From contig JACDQD010000106.1 of NCBI GenBank assembly GCA_019843655.1, positions 434,001 to 498,000 of the forward strand: 64,000 nucleotides of DNA, read 5' to 3'. Both the position numbers and the translations under genes were made by a program. Positions 1 through 14,200 of the stretch are shown here, piece after piece (position 1 is the stretch's first letter; the number at the start of each line of letters is the position of its first letter). This stretch comes from Lethocerus indicus. Lineage: Eukaryota > Arthropoda > Insecta > Hemiptera > Belostomatidae. The notes below the pieces were generated by a model. That model made no database searches. It was not told where the DNA came from and was given only the letters and a program-made list of their open reading frames with translations.

Positions 1-2684
1 TTTTTCAAGTTTTATTCATCATAATTACTGTTGATTACTAGTTACGGTAACATTGTCGACAATTGTTATATTTGACCGATTTAAAAGTTCGTCATGTTTT
101 TAGAACAAATAAATTTATAATAAATGCTTTATCGTTTGAGATGTGTATCAATTATAACATCAGTGAATTGGCATATCCTTTGTTGGACTCGATATTTTAC
201 ATTTTTGGCATATTCTCCTTGTCTATTGGAGCAGCAAGTTGGACTGTCGTTTCCAAGAGAAATGTGTTATATCTACTAACAATTTGTATACCAAACTGAT
301 CTAGTTTAAATAATGGCAACTTAAAAGTGAAGAACTACAGGGGTAGGTGATAAAATTGGTCCATCATACAGTGACACTCTATTGAAAAACGGAAATAATG
401 AACAGAACCCTTTGTAAGAGGACATCTAATATTATATCCTTTTTATTCGTGGAATTCCATAACTCAGATAAGGAGCGGTGTAATGTATATAGGGCTCGTT
501 ACAAAGGGGACACGGAAAATACAAGGGGGGGTGGTTTGGTAGGGAACCGTCAGAGGCGCTTGTTTCTTCTGCCCTAACAAAAGGAAGCTACTCTGTCCTT
601 AAACATTTTGGTTCAATACCCTTGTCTTAACGCCGCGAGCACGAAGTGTAAACCAACTCTCGTATAAAATAGTAATAATGTTCCTAAAGGGCTCAAAACT
701 TAATAACTTCTTGACACGTCTCCGTCGACAAAATTATAGACCCCGGGGACGAATACCCTGAAGGAATGTTATTCCTGCCCCTAGGCGTACACCCTGATTG
801 AATCATACTATTCTAGTAAAGGTTTTGTGACGTATGAGAGTTCATGTTGTATGTTGTGTATACCGTTGAAAATATAGATGCAGATTTTATAAATGTCTAA
901 ACAGGCCGTAATTATGAAGTTCAGCATATGCTCGCATTACGTTTTTCATATATCTGGTAGTATGTTCTTTCTTTTCGGGCATGTTTTCCCCTAGGAAGAA
1001 TCTCAAAGGACCATTGGATCCGTTCTTCAATCGGATATAAAGAATTCTTTTCGTCTGTTTCGAAATGTGAACTACGTTAAAAAGTAGTATGTGGACTATA
1101 CCCAAGTTATTTTCTCGTAAACTGAAATTCTGCATTAATGAAAGGCCTCAGCGCACGGTGCTGAACATAATTTGAACACTTTTGAATTTTATTTTAGATT
1201 CATATATTGTAATTGGGGCCGGCGATGATGAAGGGAAGTGGTGTGGACAGGATGTCCTTTAGGGGTAGACCAGCCGCCGCTTCCGGTCTCTCCCCCGCTT
1301 TCCGATCAATTTGTCACGCTCCGTTGAATCCACGATGAAACAGAAATCCATCCTTCCTTCAAATAGCTAGCATTAAAATTTTGTTTATCCGTGCTAAGTT
1401 TTGACCAGCGTGTTTGCTAACGTTTTATTACTGTTCAAGCAGAAGAACCTGTTACAGTGTCATAAAATATAACCTAGAGTAATATTGTAAAAACCGCAAT
1501 AATATTGAATCCGTGAACCGGAAATCCTTAACGGTGTATGTATGGGACATGCGCTGTCGACCGTGTATCAGATATAAAACGCTACCTGAAATAAAAGGGA
1601 GAAAATAAAATGTATTTAATTTTTAAAATCTGACCTTGTGCCTAAAATGTCAGTGAAGATGAGCGGCGCATGACACCAGTTGTAAGCAACCTAAATCAAC
1701 CGGGATTGCTCAATTTCCTGCAATTCGTTTACAATAGTGCAACAACTGTTGTAGCAACAATAGTGCAGGCCACCCGTTCAGTCGGCATCGGCGAGATGGT
1801 CGCTGATGATTACCGACCCGTTCGGCCTTCCACCACCCATCACGAAAGTAATTTTCTGGCTACCTATCAGTACTGCACTGTGGACAAATTAAGCCCTACT
1901 CGACACGAGGTTTTCTAATCTATTTAAGTATTTCCGGAGACAAAATAATACGTGGAGAATGAAAGGAAATACCTTCAAAGTCATTTCATGTAAAAAAACC
2001 TATAAAATTAAATTAAATAATAATAAATATAAAATATATTAAACTAAAAACAGGGCAAAATCGTTTTGATTCCATATTCCATCTTACACACCCTCTTGAC
2101 TTCCTACTGTTATTACGTTATATTCCTATTGGACTACAAATTCAATTATACAAGGTATTAAATTAAAAATTTGTCGGTTTTATAGTCTTCAATGTGATCG
2201 ATTTTAATTAATTATATCTGCTGGGGTTAAGGTTTATGTAATATTCCGCTTTGGTTATATTTTAGAGTATTTTCAACATCGTATGAATGGATACAGTCTA
2301 TTTCAAATATTACATTAGAAAATGATTATTGCGTGAATATTGATCTATAATCCAGAGCTGGCCGTATTTTACCGAAAGGTGGACGCCGATTTACATATTT
2401 ATAGAATAATTTTGTCAATCGCTCGGCCACATCAGTGAGTTAACATTAAAATAAGGCAATGAATATTGTTTGAATAATTAATTAGAATAGGTGTTCAAAA
2501 TATATTATAATATAAATATTTTGTAGTAAAGAATGTAGTAGTAATTTGGACACTCCTTTTACTGTATTATATTTTTCCGTTTTGTAATTTCGGATCTGTT
2601 ATGCGAAAATTAACCGAATTGACTGTGTGTGATCACAATGGCGTTCATTGGGAGCACAATGAGCGGGTCAATCACATAGGACTA

Positions 2685-2708
2685 CTGGTTTTTTAATTTA
2701 AAAACCAG
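2685..2708. repeat. Perfect 9-bp hairpin
   Basis: CTGGTTTTT is followed by a six-base loop and then AAAAACCAG, a perfect 9-bp inverted repeat. No gene lies next to it. It could be chance in AT-rich DNA or a remnant of a small element. Confidence 0.5.
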
Positions 2709-3240
2709 CCGTAACGTTTTTATTGTAGGACAGAGTAGGCCGGTATACGGAAATCGTTAGGGGACGGGAGGTCGCCCCTATTCAACGGGACGCTGTTCCG
2801 CGGAAGCGGCATTAGCCTGCGCTTTCTGTCTACTTTTTTGTCGTTTTTTTTTTCTTTTTATATGAAACCGAGCGACCCGGTTTCCCAACGATTGTTCGCG
2901 TAACGAGGACGCGATCGCGTTACGAAAGCTCGCACTGTGGTGGGAGCAAGGGATGAGGGTGGGGGGGGGGTGGGTAAGTTTCTATTTTTATACGACGGCG
3001 ACTACACAAAAGGGGCACTTCGTATGCAATAGTCGCGCACTACTCATTATTTCCAAGCGTTTAGCCGCGGCATCGTTCTCCAACCCCTTTACACAGTACG
3101 GGTGGCAGACCCGATTAATGAGACCGGTTCGAAGGCCTACCCCAACACTTTTGGACACCGGCCACAGGACAACTCTTCATCAACAGAAATTCCAATCGTA
3201 ACAAAGATAATAAAGAGTTTAGAATACCTGTTTTCATGTA

Positions 3241-3373
3241 CCTGACAGAAAACACTGTCACAGTACAAGTGACAGTGACATTACAATGAGGATGCCCATA
3301 AAGCATCCAAAGTGACTAACACAGATGGCTAGCAGCAGAAATCGGTCTAGCAAAAGACCAAACCAGCGAGAGT
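3241..3373 (+). repeat. Dispersed exon-like repeat, copy 1
   Basis: The sequence matches the copy at 42945-43165: a GTGACAGTGAC-like stretch, then GAGGATGC, CATCCAAAGTGAC, and an ATG at 3328 opening a frame that begins MASSRNRSSKRPNQRE. Homology ends after the GCGAGAG at about 3373. Relative to the 43056 frame, the base differences over these 16 codons are all synonymous. The element has no terminal inverted repeats that I can see, and its class is unknown. Confidence 0.7.
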
Positions 3374-5363
3374 TAATGTTAAATATAAATTCCCGAAGCG
3401 ACCCGGAAAGTCGTGGGGTAAAAACAAACGGTCGGAGAAACAAATATTAGAATAAGAATATAAAACATCTTGCAGCAGCAGGGCCGACATGACCGGAAGC
3501 CACGTGCGTGCGTACCTTGCGTTACTAACGTTCAAATATGCGAGTACAAACCCACAAACGACCGATCTGATCGAGTATCGATTCGGGTGTCCGAGAGCAG
3601 TAACAGAATAGTCGACATAGATTGAACACGCCGGTGAGAAGTTGGCTGTGACACGGATGTATCTATTTTGAATCTCCGCCGCCTCGTGAAGGGCTGATCT
3701 ATTCCAAGACAATCTTAACACAAGCCTAATTAACGGTTCTGAACTCGACGGTTACATTAATTAAAGGGACCACCTGCCAAAGGATGAGCTCGAAGTGCGC
3801 AGATATATTTTCTCGCTTGTCGCAAACGAGCTGATGAAAGCAAGCCGCCTAGTCATCTTGGAATATCTCCACTTGAGAACACCTGGCCGTTTGAACCGTT
3901 TGGACTATTGATCCTAACAAATCTAAATACGTAATTCAGTTTAAATTGTAACCTTGTAACCTTAAATTGTAATATCTCATAGCGCCTAGCCATGGAGTGG
4001 AATAAGTTTATAGTGATAACCATATGGACCTAATAACATAAACAAATAAGACTAATAATAATTTTTCCTATTCTAGGTCGCATCTTCTTGTGGAACCAAG
4101 ACGGCGAGTCCAGTAGAGATGGGAGTTCAAAAGAAAGACGTACAAATTTAAAAAATATTTCGAATAATATTAACAATAAAATTATCATCTGCTTTGAAAC
4201 AATGGAATCGCTTCCAATAACTCTTCCTGTGGGATAATATTGTATATAAATCAGTACGCGATAAATGTACGCGAATAAGGAAAGACACAATCAAGTTTAA
4301 TTGCGCGGGTAGTATAATTTTACGCCCGCTCGTAAAAAATAATGTTATTAAAACTGATGAAAGAGGGGCCCCGGTGGGTAGTGAGAAGGGTGAAAGTAAA
4401 TTGGAGAATAATACAGAATGCGGGTAGCGGTGTTGTTTCGCGAGGTATATCAACCAAGGGTGGAAGGAAGGGGGTAATATTGAAGTTAGCAGAATATGTT
4501 GTTTGGCGGTAGGTTAATGGAGCCCGAACCTACTTAACGGGATATATTACAGGTCCTCGCCTTACGGCTTCTCCACCTTTCTCATTAAACATTTGCAGCC
4601 CCTCTCCCTCTCCCTCTCACTCTCTCTCTCTCCCTCTCACTCTCAGAACACAAAGGCAGAGGGCGTTGTTTTTATAACAGACCAAAATACTCAAGGGCAC
4701 GCAGCACGTCTTACGTATAAATTCATTTTTATACCCCTCGCCCCTCCAACCCTTACCGAGAGGATTGCGGCCGCCCAAAAGTCGACTTTAATATTCCGTT
4801 ACTGCGCGTTTGGCCGAAACTCTGCCCGACACCCTTATTATTATTAAGGCGGTGTGACTTTCCTCTATTGTTGCAGGGCCTAGCTTCTCCCAGAAGACCG
4901 GTAAACATGAATTAACGGCGGGAACCAAACCTCCCATCTGGGAGATGGGATCTCTGCTTGGTGCCGATTCATTTAATGCGAATTTCTGGTCACTCACCGT
5001 GGGAATATCCTGACCTCATTGTAAAAATCGAACGACAAGTTTAATTGTCGATAGGACCCACATTGGAATCTTTTTATTTATAAAAATACATATGCATAAA
5101 ATTACATAGTATTTTTTCAGGATCAGAATATTATTTTTTCCTAACCGGTTTTTCACATTTATATCTGAAGCTATTTCCACTGCATATGTTCTTATTTGGA
5201 GTGGAGTTGTTGACAACTCCAAGGGGCTAGCGGTATCAGATCAGGCAACATCCTTTGTCGGACCGAATGTGTTTGGAGCAGAGTTATAATGCCCCAAGTT
5301 GGGTATATAACGTGGGATGCCGGGTACTCCCCTGGCCCATTGGCGTATATCTAAATTTGGTCG

Positions 5364-5404
5364 GTGGCCGGAGTCCCCCGGGGAATACTCCGTTCCCCGG
5401 CCAC
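5364..5404. repeat. GC-rich overlapping inverted repeats (competing hairpins)
   Basis: GTGGCCGG (5364-5371) pairs with CCGGCCAC (5397-5404). CCGGGGAA (5378-5385) pairs with TTCCCCGG (5393-5400) around a seven-base loop. The two stems share CCGG at 5397-5400, so they are mutually exclusive at the base. The block sits in a GC-richer island within AT-rich DNA. Function is unknown. Confidence 0.55.
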
Positions 5405-8113
5405 GGGCTTGCCTATGACCGAGTCTCGTGGAACCTTCTTTACAAAGAGCACTAGGCAAAGCAGCAAATCTCAACAAAAGTTAATCCTGACAATGCGATA
5501 TACTATTTTGGAACTCGGCTATTTATTTGGACGCAGTTTATACTAGTTTTCTGTTACCGACAGGAAGGATATTACAATATTACTTCCGCTTGTTATCATA
5601 ATCCTGGTTGAGTAACTACTTCGAGAAGTTAATAAATCTTTAATTTAGGTCGATATATTACTTTATAAATACAAATAAAATTTAATACTGGTAAAAATCT
5701 AATAATGGGTCCAGAAAAGATATAAAGGAGCTCATTGGTGTAAAAAGACAAAACAGGAATGCGGAGTGCCAGAGGAAGACGCAATAGTTAAACGGTTCAA
5801 GCGATAAGACCAAAGGTTTGGATGATTTCTGGACTGTAGTAAAGATTTAAATGTTTAAGTAAACATTTGGTTATGGAGCACATTCAATCAATATTCTTTA
5901 AAGATTATTCCTGCTTTTACTAATATACAGTTTACGGACTTGAAATAAATCCTATATAGAATTCGACATTAAGGAATAATTTCGTACTATTTTCATGGAT
6001 ACTGCTGGCGTCCTGTTCTTTGAGTAATTGGAAAAAATTATATCTTCACTATTTTTTTCAAGAGTTTGGAAATAATCCCCGTACAGATAAGAAAACTGTT
6101 ATCTGCATCCGGGTTTCAATGTACCGTTGTCGGTTTCGCCATCCTCGAAAAACAACACCTTCTAAATAACGAAGGACGATTGTAAATTTCTCATGGGAAA
6201 TGAATGAAACGTTGCGTCAAACATGACATTGAGATATATAATTTCTGGTATTGAAATTCTACTATATTTACGTAAGAGATATCTAAGCACAGTTTAGAAA
6301 TGCTGAAATATATTCAAGTTCCGAATGACTTATCAATATACTTATAATTATGTAATATTTAACGATAGGTTTATAGAGTTATGTGAAGCGCCTTCAGAAA
6401 AAATGCCTACTGCAATCTCTTGAGGGTAACAATATTTCCAATATTCTACACAATAATTGAGAAACGATAATTTTATTAATTCGATTTACCTATTTTTTAG
6501 ATTATTTATTTGTCTGATTTGAATTTGTGAAACTACAATGGTTTTCATGTTCTATCACCTACTGGGCGAGCGATGATAGATAAATCTAACGCGTCCTCAC
6601 ACACCATTAGAGAGACTCTCCCTTTCTCGAGTCCCTGTTCGATTTTGTCCGAAACCGAAATTAATTCTAAATACAAGTTCTTATAGAAGTTTGGACGATC
6701 TACATGAATAAAATAATGAGCGAAGTAAATGGAAATGAAGGGACGTCCCCCCCCCCCTCTTCAACACCCCCCTCCTTAAACTATAAATCGACGATTCGGA
6801 ATTCTGATTAAAAATTAAAACTTGTCGGACTTTCCAATTAAGACGGGCCAGAGAGGCGATGAAAAAGGCGCGAATTTCCTAACTTACGGAGTAAATTACT
6901 GAGTGATATTTTTCATGTGTTTCATTTCATGTACCAATATTTTAGAGACTATTTTTTTCTCCAAAACATTTAATAAACAATGCTTAGAATGCATTTCCAA
7001 ACTAAATCTTTTAATTTTGTTTTCCGTAATATAACATCTATTGTGAAATGCAGTGTGAAATTATTGAAGTTGAATGTTCAGTCGTTAAATTCTGGCAATT
7101 ACAAATTGTCAAACCGATTGAGAGCGTTAAAATACTCTTAAGGTGGAAACTTTAATCGATTTCGTGTAGAAGTAGGTGCATCGACTAGGATTGGAAGCTA
7201 GTTACGGTATAAACGGTTGCAACGAGAACTTCCCGGGGTCGTTTTCGCGTTGATTCATTCACTCAGGTTTGCATATATTTAAATTGATTAAGCAAACCTG
7301 AACTTGAGATTTTTCTTTCGAGTAAACTGTTTTATACTATAAAGGGTAAATCTTAATCTTTATAGCATACCTCACCACTACTTCAGTTTCTGGAAATTCT
7401 AACTGGATTCGGAGAAAAAATGTATCAGAAAATAATAATCATTTTTGTCAAATTATTCTGTCCCTTCGAATTATATTGCTAAACAAGAGGTTATCTTCTC
7501 ATTATAAATTTCTCAAATTACAGTTGAATGAACTGTTAGGTTTTTTAAAAAAAAAGCCTAATGAAAAGTAGAGTTTCATTAGAACGTAGAGACATATCCA
7601 ACGGACGAGTCGGTTGCCTAAAGTTGTAATTGTCTGAGCTGTAAATGAAGTTGGGGAAAATTAATTAAGAAAATTATTTTTCTTAGTTCCGTCGGTTCGC
7701 TGTTTTTTCGCTGTTGTTAATTGGCCACAGTTACGGTCTGCCAAACGGGATGGCCTCGGACGAACACCGTACTCGGCTCTATTCTATTCCCCCCGGTTAG
7801 ACAAGTCCGTTAGACAATGGAGGCTTTAATGGAGGCTATTGCGGATAAATGTCTTCTTTATAGATTAATCACAGCTTAAAGCAAGTGAAAATGTGTTTTA
7901 TATAATGCCGCTATCGTATTATTTAATTTTAGGGGCAAACCGGACGGTTTTTCTATATTTTTTGTCTCCCTCGAACAATATTCTAATACCCCATATAAAT
8001 ACTATTCATACTAGATTATTTTTAGTTTTCGCGCGCACTTGAAATCAGAATATCCGTGAATTTAAATGGTGTAAGATTGGATCAGTCAGCCTAATGACGG
8101 AACAGGATGATCC

Positions 8114-8289
<176 letters not shown>

Positions 8290-8319
8290 AGGTGGTCCCA
8301 GAGCCAGCTGCAAAGCTCT

Positions 8320-10740
8320 TCGAGGCTGTTGTAATTGTTTCTTCCTAATTGTTGTTCCGTAACTATTCTCCCATCATATTCATTCGGCGTCAGTATCATT
8401 AATATTATTATTATTATTTATTTTTGTTTATTAATAGAAGAGAGTAGTTTTTAAATTCCATCCTGACGCTCAGTGAATGATATTGTCCAGTGGTACAAGC
8501 CACAGTGGCTACCAATCTTGTAAACTAATTGAATTAGTATACAAAATAGTAACTTCAAGACAGTTACAATAACTGCTGCAATAACGAGGATTTTATTCTC
8601 AGCTATGAAATGTATATTTTTTGTTGCTATATGTTATAACTATGATTGCGTTCGATGGTATAAACGACAACACTAAATACTGAAACTCATTCAATAAGTC
8701 AAGAGGGGCCAAATCACTGTAATTTTTAAGTAGTATACATTGATCTTACTTCAGAATAGACCGAAGTTTACTATACTGAGAGACGGGAGAAGTTTTACAA
8801 AGGAGACGAGCTCGGGGACCCACATTATGAACTGAACATTGAACCTGTCGAAAAACTAAACTGGGAGGTGCCTCCAAATCCGCCTCTATTGTACCGATTT
8901 CACTCAATCAGACTTCTTCCTGTTTGCAACAAGTTTCGCAGGACCGAGGCAGTCCAAATGCCCGAAACTGGAGTTCAACAAAAGTAACTCTTCGCTGCAG
9001 GCAGAGAAAAAAACTACTGATGTTATGGGACAATTGGGGTGCAATTATTTAAACAAACGATATTAACTTGATGAGATATGGGATAACTGGGTTGACTTAG
9101 GATGATACATTACCATGATAAAATTATTGAAGAAAAATTCTTTAAAATTGTCTCTTATATATGATTCGTGTAGCAGCGTGTCATGGAGGGTTCAACTATA
9201 TGGTGGTTCATGCTCACCATTGTAATATATTTCAAATCAGTGATAAATTCCACTTATTTTTCTCATGTCAGGCACTGTCAGCCTATTTAGTATCTCTCTT
9301 GGGTTACTGGAGTACACCTGGCTTTCAGCATTTAGTAAACTCACTTTCGAAAAAATAATTCTTACGAGAAAAACAACTCAAAGGTTTGTTGGGAGAATTC
9401 ACGCAATAATATAATATATAAACCAACGACCCGTCAATAACTATCAGGAAAAAAATAAGAATGTTACGAGTTTATAAACAGATTAATTACAAGCCTAATT
9501 AAAGAATTCTTCATTACATTTACCAACACTTTCGAGAAAAATGAACTGGATTTAAACATAATAACTGATTTTCTGAGTTGTGGAGCCTAAATTGAACACT
9601 TTTGCTTACTTTTGTTCGTTTTAATTAATCTGCTAAAAAGTGATGAACTGGTTTAATTTACTGGCAGTTACGAAGCTCCATAGAACCAACTTTCGTTTAT
9701 GATCCCCTTTCTTTTTCACTCGTTTGTCGTTTTACAAAATACAAGACAGGAACTGTGCAGTCAGGTTAATTTGCGTCATTTTAAGGCGTGTTACGTTGAT
9801 CTGAATTCGCATAACTTGCACAGCTTTGTGCTGTAGAAAGTTTTCAATTGAATTTATTATTTTTAGTGAGAACAAGAGCTAATTCAGTCTATTGCATGAT
9901 CACGACAATTTTGAAACTGTCGCAAGAATGATGATATTCGAAACCATCGTTGACCTCGTAAAGTTTAGTAGAATGCATCGTTGTTAGCAGAAATAAATGT
10001 TTCTGTCCCCGGTTTCCATTCACCATCACATAAATATTTTAGGCCGTTTATACTAGAGGAAAAACTGGAAATCACATCTGACTCAAACATTTCAATTTTT
10101 TTATGTAATTTGTAAACGCACACTCAAACCTCTCTATGTTTTGTATTTGCTTCATTTTTATCAAGTACGTAAGTTTTTACAGTTTAAATACAGTCACTTA
10201 TTTTCAAAAGTTTGGAATCATTTCAGCCCAATATTATCAGCGATTTTTAATCCACCTTTTGTCTTTAGAAAGCTAATGTTAATAAAATTAAATCTGGTGA
10301 AATCGAAAGCCGAAACGGCCTTCATTAAAATGTACGTCTCTTTGACACCATTTTTAAAGTGGCAGCTATCACTTTCTCGAGTCATTCTCTACACGTGGGA
10401 ATTCGGTGTATGTAATCATGTGCGGATATTCGATATCTGCTCGGATATTTCCCAGGCATTAATTTAACGCATTCTCGCCCATACGCACACTGTATGTTTC
10501 ATATTTTCCACCACCGAAGCAGATTTCTGGGGAATGTATTTCAATAATACAATAATTGATTTTAGTTTTTACCTTAAATCATCGACAGGACTCGAAACCG
10601 GAAGAATGGGAAATTAATGATTATTGTTTTCTGAATATATCGTGCAATGTATTAAACTTTACTGCAATATAATAATTTGTTTTAAAAACAAATATCACAC
10701 CGTAATATTTCCTTGAAAACTTTTACTGTTCCTGCCTAAA
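8320..10740. other. Non-coding stretch, no gene recognised
   Basis: AT-rich sequence with an ATT/TTA simple repeat near 8400-8430. The only open frames above 60 codons (9161-9358 and 10141-10467) show no family resemblance and no splice context, so I treat them as chance. Confidence 0.6.
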
Positions 10741-10742
10741 TA

Positions 10743-11280
10743 CAGAGGGGTCCAAAAAAATGTATCCACTGTTTAACAGTCCGTAACTTGCAAACTAATT
10801 GACGGAGTTGTCTCATTTTTGGTGAAAGTGTAGCTTAAAGTCCAACTTAAAGATATCACTGTAGGTGTTCGAAACGGTCACCATTAACATCCACACAGAA
10901 ACGATGCCGCCGAACTGCAGCACCAACTACTGACTGCAACGTGTTCAGTTGGATATTTGCACATCAATGTACGATGGATTCTCGAAGTTCGCCATTGCCG
11001 TTGAACCTCATTAATGTTTTCGTACTTAAAATATCACTTCAAAACTGACTTCCTTTCACCGAATGTAAGCCTTGCGCCAGCCATGTTTACTCGAGTAACA
11101 AGGTACAACTAACAACGAAACACTGACTATCTGGCGACTGTCATATGACAAAACAAAGCAATACAACGCTTGTATGCCGGAACTACAAACTATAACACTA
11201 CCAAAAATGAGACAACTCCGTCAATTGGTTCGCAAGTTATGGACTTTTAAACAGTGGATACATTTTTTCGGACCCCTCTG
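10743..11280. mobile_element. Tc1/mariner-type non-autonomous element (538 bp)
   Basis: Terminal inverted repeats of 81 bp (10743-10823 and 11200-11280) begin CAGAGGGGTCC and differ at about five positions. The element is flanked by TA on both sides (10741-10742 and 11281-11282), the target duplication typical of this superfamily. On the minus strand the interior reads as a transposase C-terminal remnant, IQLNTLQSVVGAAVRRH followed by RFCVDVNGDRFEHLQ and a stop, at roughly 10867-10960. It is therefore an internal-deletion derivative of an autonomous IS630/Tc1/mariner element that has lost the catalytic core. The few TIR differences suggest moderate age. Confidence 0.93.
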
Positions 11281-11282
11281 TA

Positions 11283-14200
11283 TATTGTAACAATAATGTA
11301 TAAGTGGTTTGGATGTGGGAATAGGCCGAGAATACGTTCGATATACTGTGCATGTATATATATACAGTTTGGAGTGTAAAAGAGAGGAACGTCCGAACGT
11401 TCCGAATGGAAAACGTCTACCTGTCTATTCTATTGTGGCACAGAGAAGGAGCCCCCCGTTAATTGATCAGAGGAAGCGTTCGGTATTTATTCAGCAGGAT
11501 CGACCGGCCGATTGCTGTCAATCTGCAAATTGAAACGGGACCGCCGGCTTTCGGCTGATGTTTCGGAAGTCGGAAAACCTCCAACAGCGTTTCAATGGAC
11601 AACAACTCGATTGGCGCATACCAACCACCAACAAATCCACGTCAATACTTACACGTCAAGCTCAGTAAAAAATATTTTTAAAGCTTATCAATTAGTTTAA
11701 GAAGAATTCTCTCTCATCTACTTTGTCACGCATTCTTTTAGTCACGGAATTTACGCTTTGTAAATAATTCTGTATTAGAAAACAACTAGAAATCATAAAA
11801 TAAATGTGCTTCAACTCAACTTCAGTCGATGGACACTATTTTAGTATGAGACCATGAGGTATATATTATATATAATAAATAAATATATATGTATATATAT
11901 ATAAAGACAAATATTGTATTTTGAACGTGAAAACGGCAACCGGTTCGGATGGTGGCGGAATAATGGGCCGCTGAAGTCAACAGAATTCAACGAGGTTTCT
12001 AAGAAATGTTTTCAATAATGGAAAAACCAAGAAAACGTTGAACAAAAAACAAATACAGTACCGGCCCCCTTGGAAGCTAGAAAAAGGTTCTGCTTCCCTC
12101 CGTACCGGAAATTGTGGATCGTATCGTCCGGAACGAAAAAACCAGGTCCGGATATCCTGGGCCCGGGCGAGCTTCAGTCGTCTTACTGAAATTTGGCTCT
12201 GGATGATTTTCTTTTCTGCAATTATAGAAAAATATCTTGCCAACAGTTCTTCATAAACGTAGTTGGTGAAATATGTCGTTACAACTTTATAATATATTCC
12301 TTCAATTGCAAATGGAAACTCATTTAAAGTGAGAGGTTGTTAAATTCCAGGCTACTCATTACATATTATTTACATATTCAGTGCTGATATCTTATTTAAC
12401 CTCTCCAAGTACAATTATCTCTAACGCAGGTCTAATCCAAGTAGAGGGGATCGTCTTAAAAATTGATTATTCGGCAAAAATAATTTTGAGACTCGCTGTT
12501 GAAATGTCGGCGAACACAGACCTCTCTGGAGATTGTGCCGCTAATGGCGGTCGGATGATGAGAAAATTCAATATTAACCTGACGCGTAAGCTTCAACCTA
12601 ATTAGGAGCTTCAACCAACTAACATCAATTAATGTTTGCAATCGCGGTAAATATTGGCCAAAGCGATTCACGCCCGACGCCATCGTTTGTTCATTGATGC
12701 TTCAAAACCAAACAGGGACTCACTTGGTTATCTCTCGTGGGGAAAATTACACTGACATTGAACTTACACTATTCTGTTCAATCCGTTCTAAAACTTTCCT
12801 CAATAATCAGACGATAGTGATTTTGGATAATTTGGAATTATTACTCACAAAATGTATCTCAGTTACTCAGTACCACCACCAGAACAGCATGTTATCACTT
12901 TTTAGTCTAATTATATACACATATATATGAAATGTAAAACGTTTGCAACTGAAGGAGGAAAATTCTGATATTTCAATTTGATGATTACACGATTTTCCGG
13001 AATAACACTAATTCGTTTCCCAGAATGAATGGGGAAAATTGTACCTCATTTAAAACAGATTTTCAACCCCCTCTTGTCTGTTCGGTCCAGTGGGCGCCAC
13101 GAAATGAGCGGAAAAAGAAGTAAACAGTGAAAATATAAAACATAAAGGAAATAGGAAACCTAATCTCGCTTTTATGCGCCGGTGGCATTCTGCGCTATGT
13201 CTTGATAATGACCAATTGTTGAAATTTAATAGAATGGCTCTGAGCCATTATTCAGTATTATTCCGGTGCTGAAAATTTAGCGCCGCCACTGCGGCAAAAG
13301 CCCAATCCGGTTTGACACAGAACCAAACAAACGAGAGCAGGCAGAATAGAAAATAATCTTCCGTTTTTACATTCATAAAAATACTTGCTTGGCATGTTTC
13401 ATTGAATTTTAATCAGAGAAGAATGTCATAGGTTTTCCACAGCTCGAATTATTTTTTTGGGGTTTCCATATAATTGCGCATCAGAAATATTTTCAGATTT
13501 GAAAAATCTGAGATGAATAAAATTTAGATGTAAGATATAAGTAAATTTTGATGTAAGATATGTACATTCACCGATGAAACGTACATAAATAGTTGTTTAT
13601 TCTGAACGTATTCAGCTCACATCGTATTCCGTTCATGTCTAGCTTATTCCTTTCCAGAGTTTAAGTCCCACTCGTGATGTCTTTAAGTCCATTGTGGATT
13701 GAAGATTTCGCGGAAAGCGTAACGGGTTGGGGTGGCGGGGCAGTAGGCCAAGATTAAGGATAAGACTAGGACAAGAGGCTCGCCGAATTGGAGAAGAGGC
13801 TTGCAATTTAACCTTTGTGGTATTGCATTAACTCAGGGAGGGCGAAGATCAGAAAGGTAAAGGGCACCTCCGTATTGAGAACAACCGCTCTCTCCTCGAG
13901 GCTACTTTCCACTGGCATAGACCAACACGCAGAAAGGGGTTTTCTTTTAGAACTTTGCATTCTATTTATTTGTTAACATCTTCGTTGTTCTCTTTGTTTC
14001 GTAACACAAATTCTGTACATTTTCTCTGTAAAGAAAACTCTATTACTCAAAAACTGAATTGAAAAATATTTTTTATGTTCACGCATTATTTAAATATTGA
14101 AGTTTTCGTAAAAGAAAAATTATTTCAAATTTAATTAGCCTAAAATTCCGTAACATGCATATTCACATATTTAGGAATAAATTGAATATTTTGAGACGTG

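Larger units (their letters stand above)
1..8085. other. Gene-poor, AT-rich non-coding stretch
   Basis: I see no convincing exon here. Open frames are short, begin at random and are not flanked by splice signals with a consistent phase. CG dinucleotides are at ordinary density, unlike the depleted gene body at 23.6-30.1 kb. Inside it are a repeat copy near 3241-3373, hairpins at 2685-2708 and 5364-5404, and GC-richer blocks around 1210-1330, 2740-2960 and 5240-5480. Those blocks could be regulatory elements of a gene outside the window; that is inference only. Confidence 0.6.

Noticed and set aside
600..640. GGTTCAATACC resembling a tRNA B box
   Set aside because: No matching A box, acceptor stem or cloverleaf could be folded around it.
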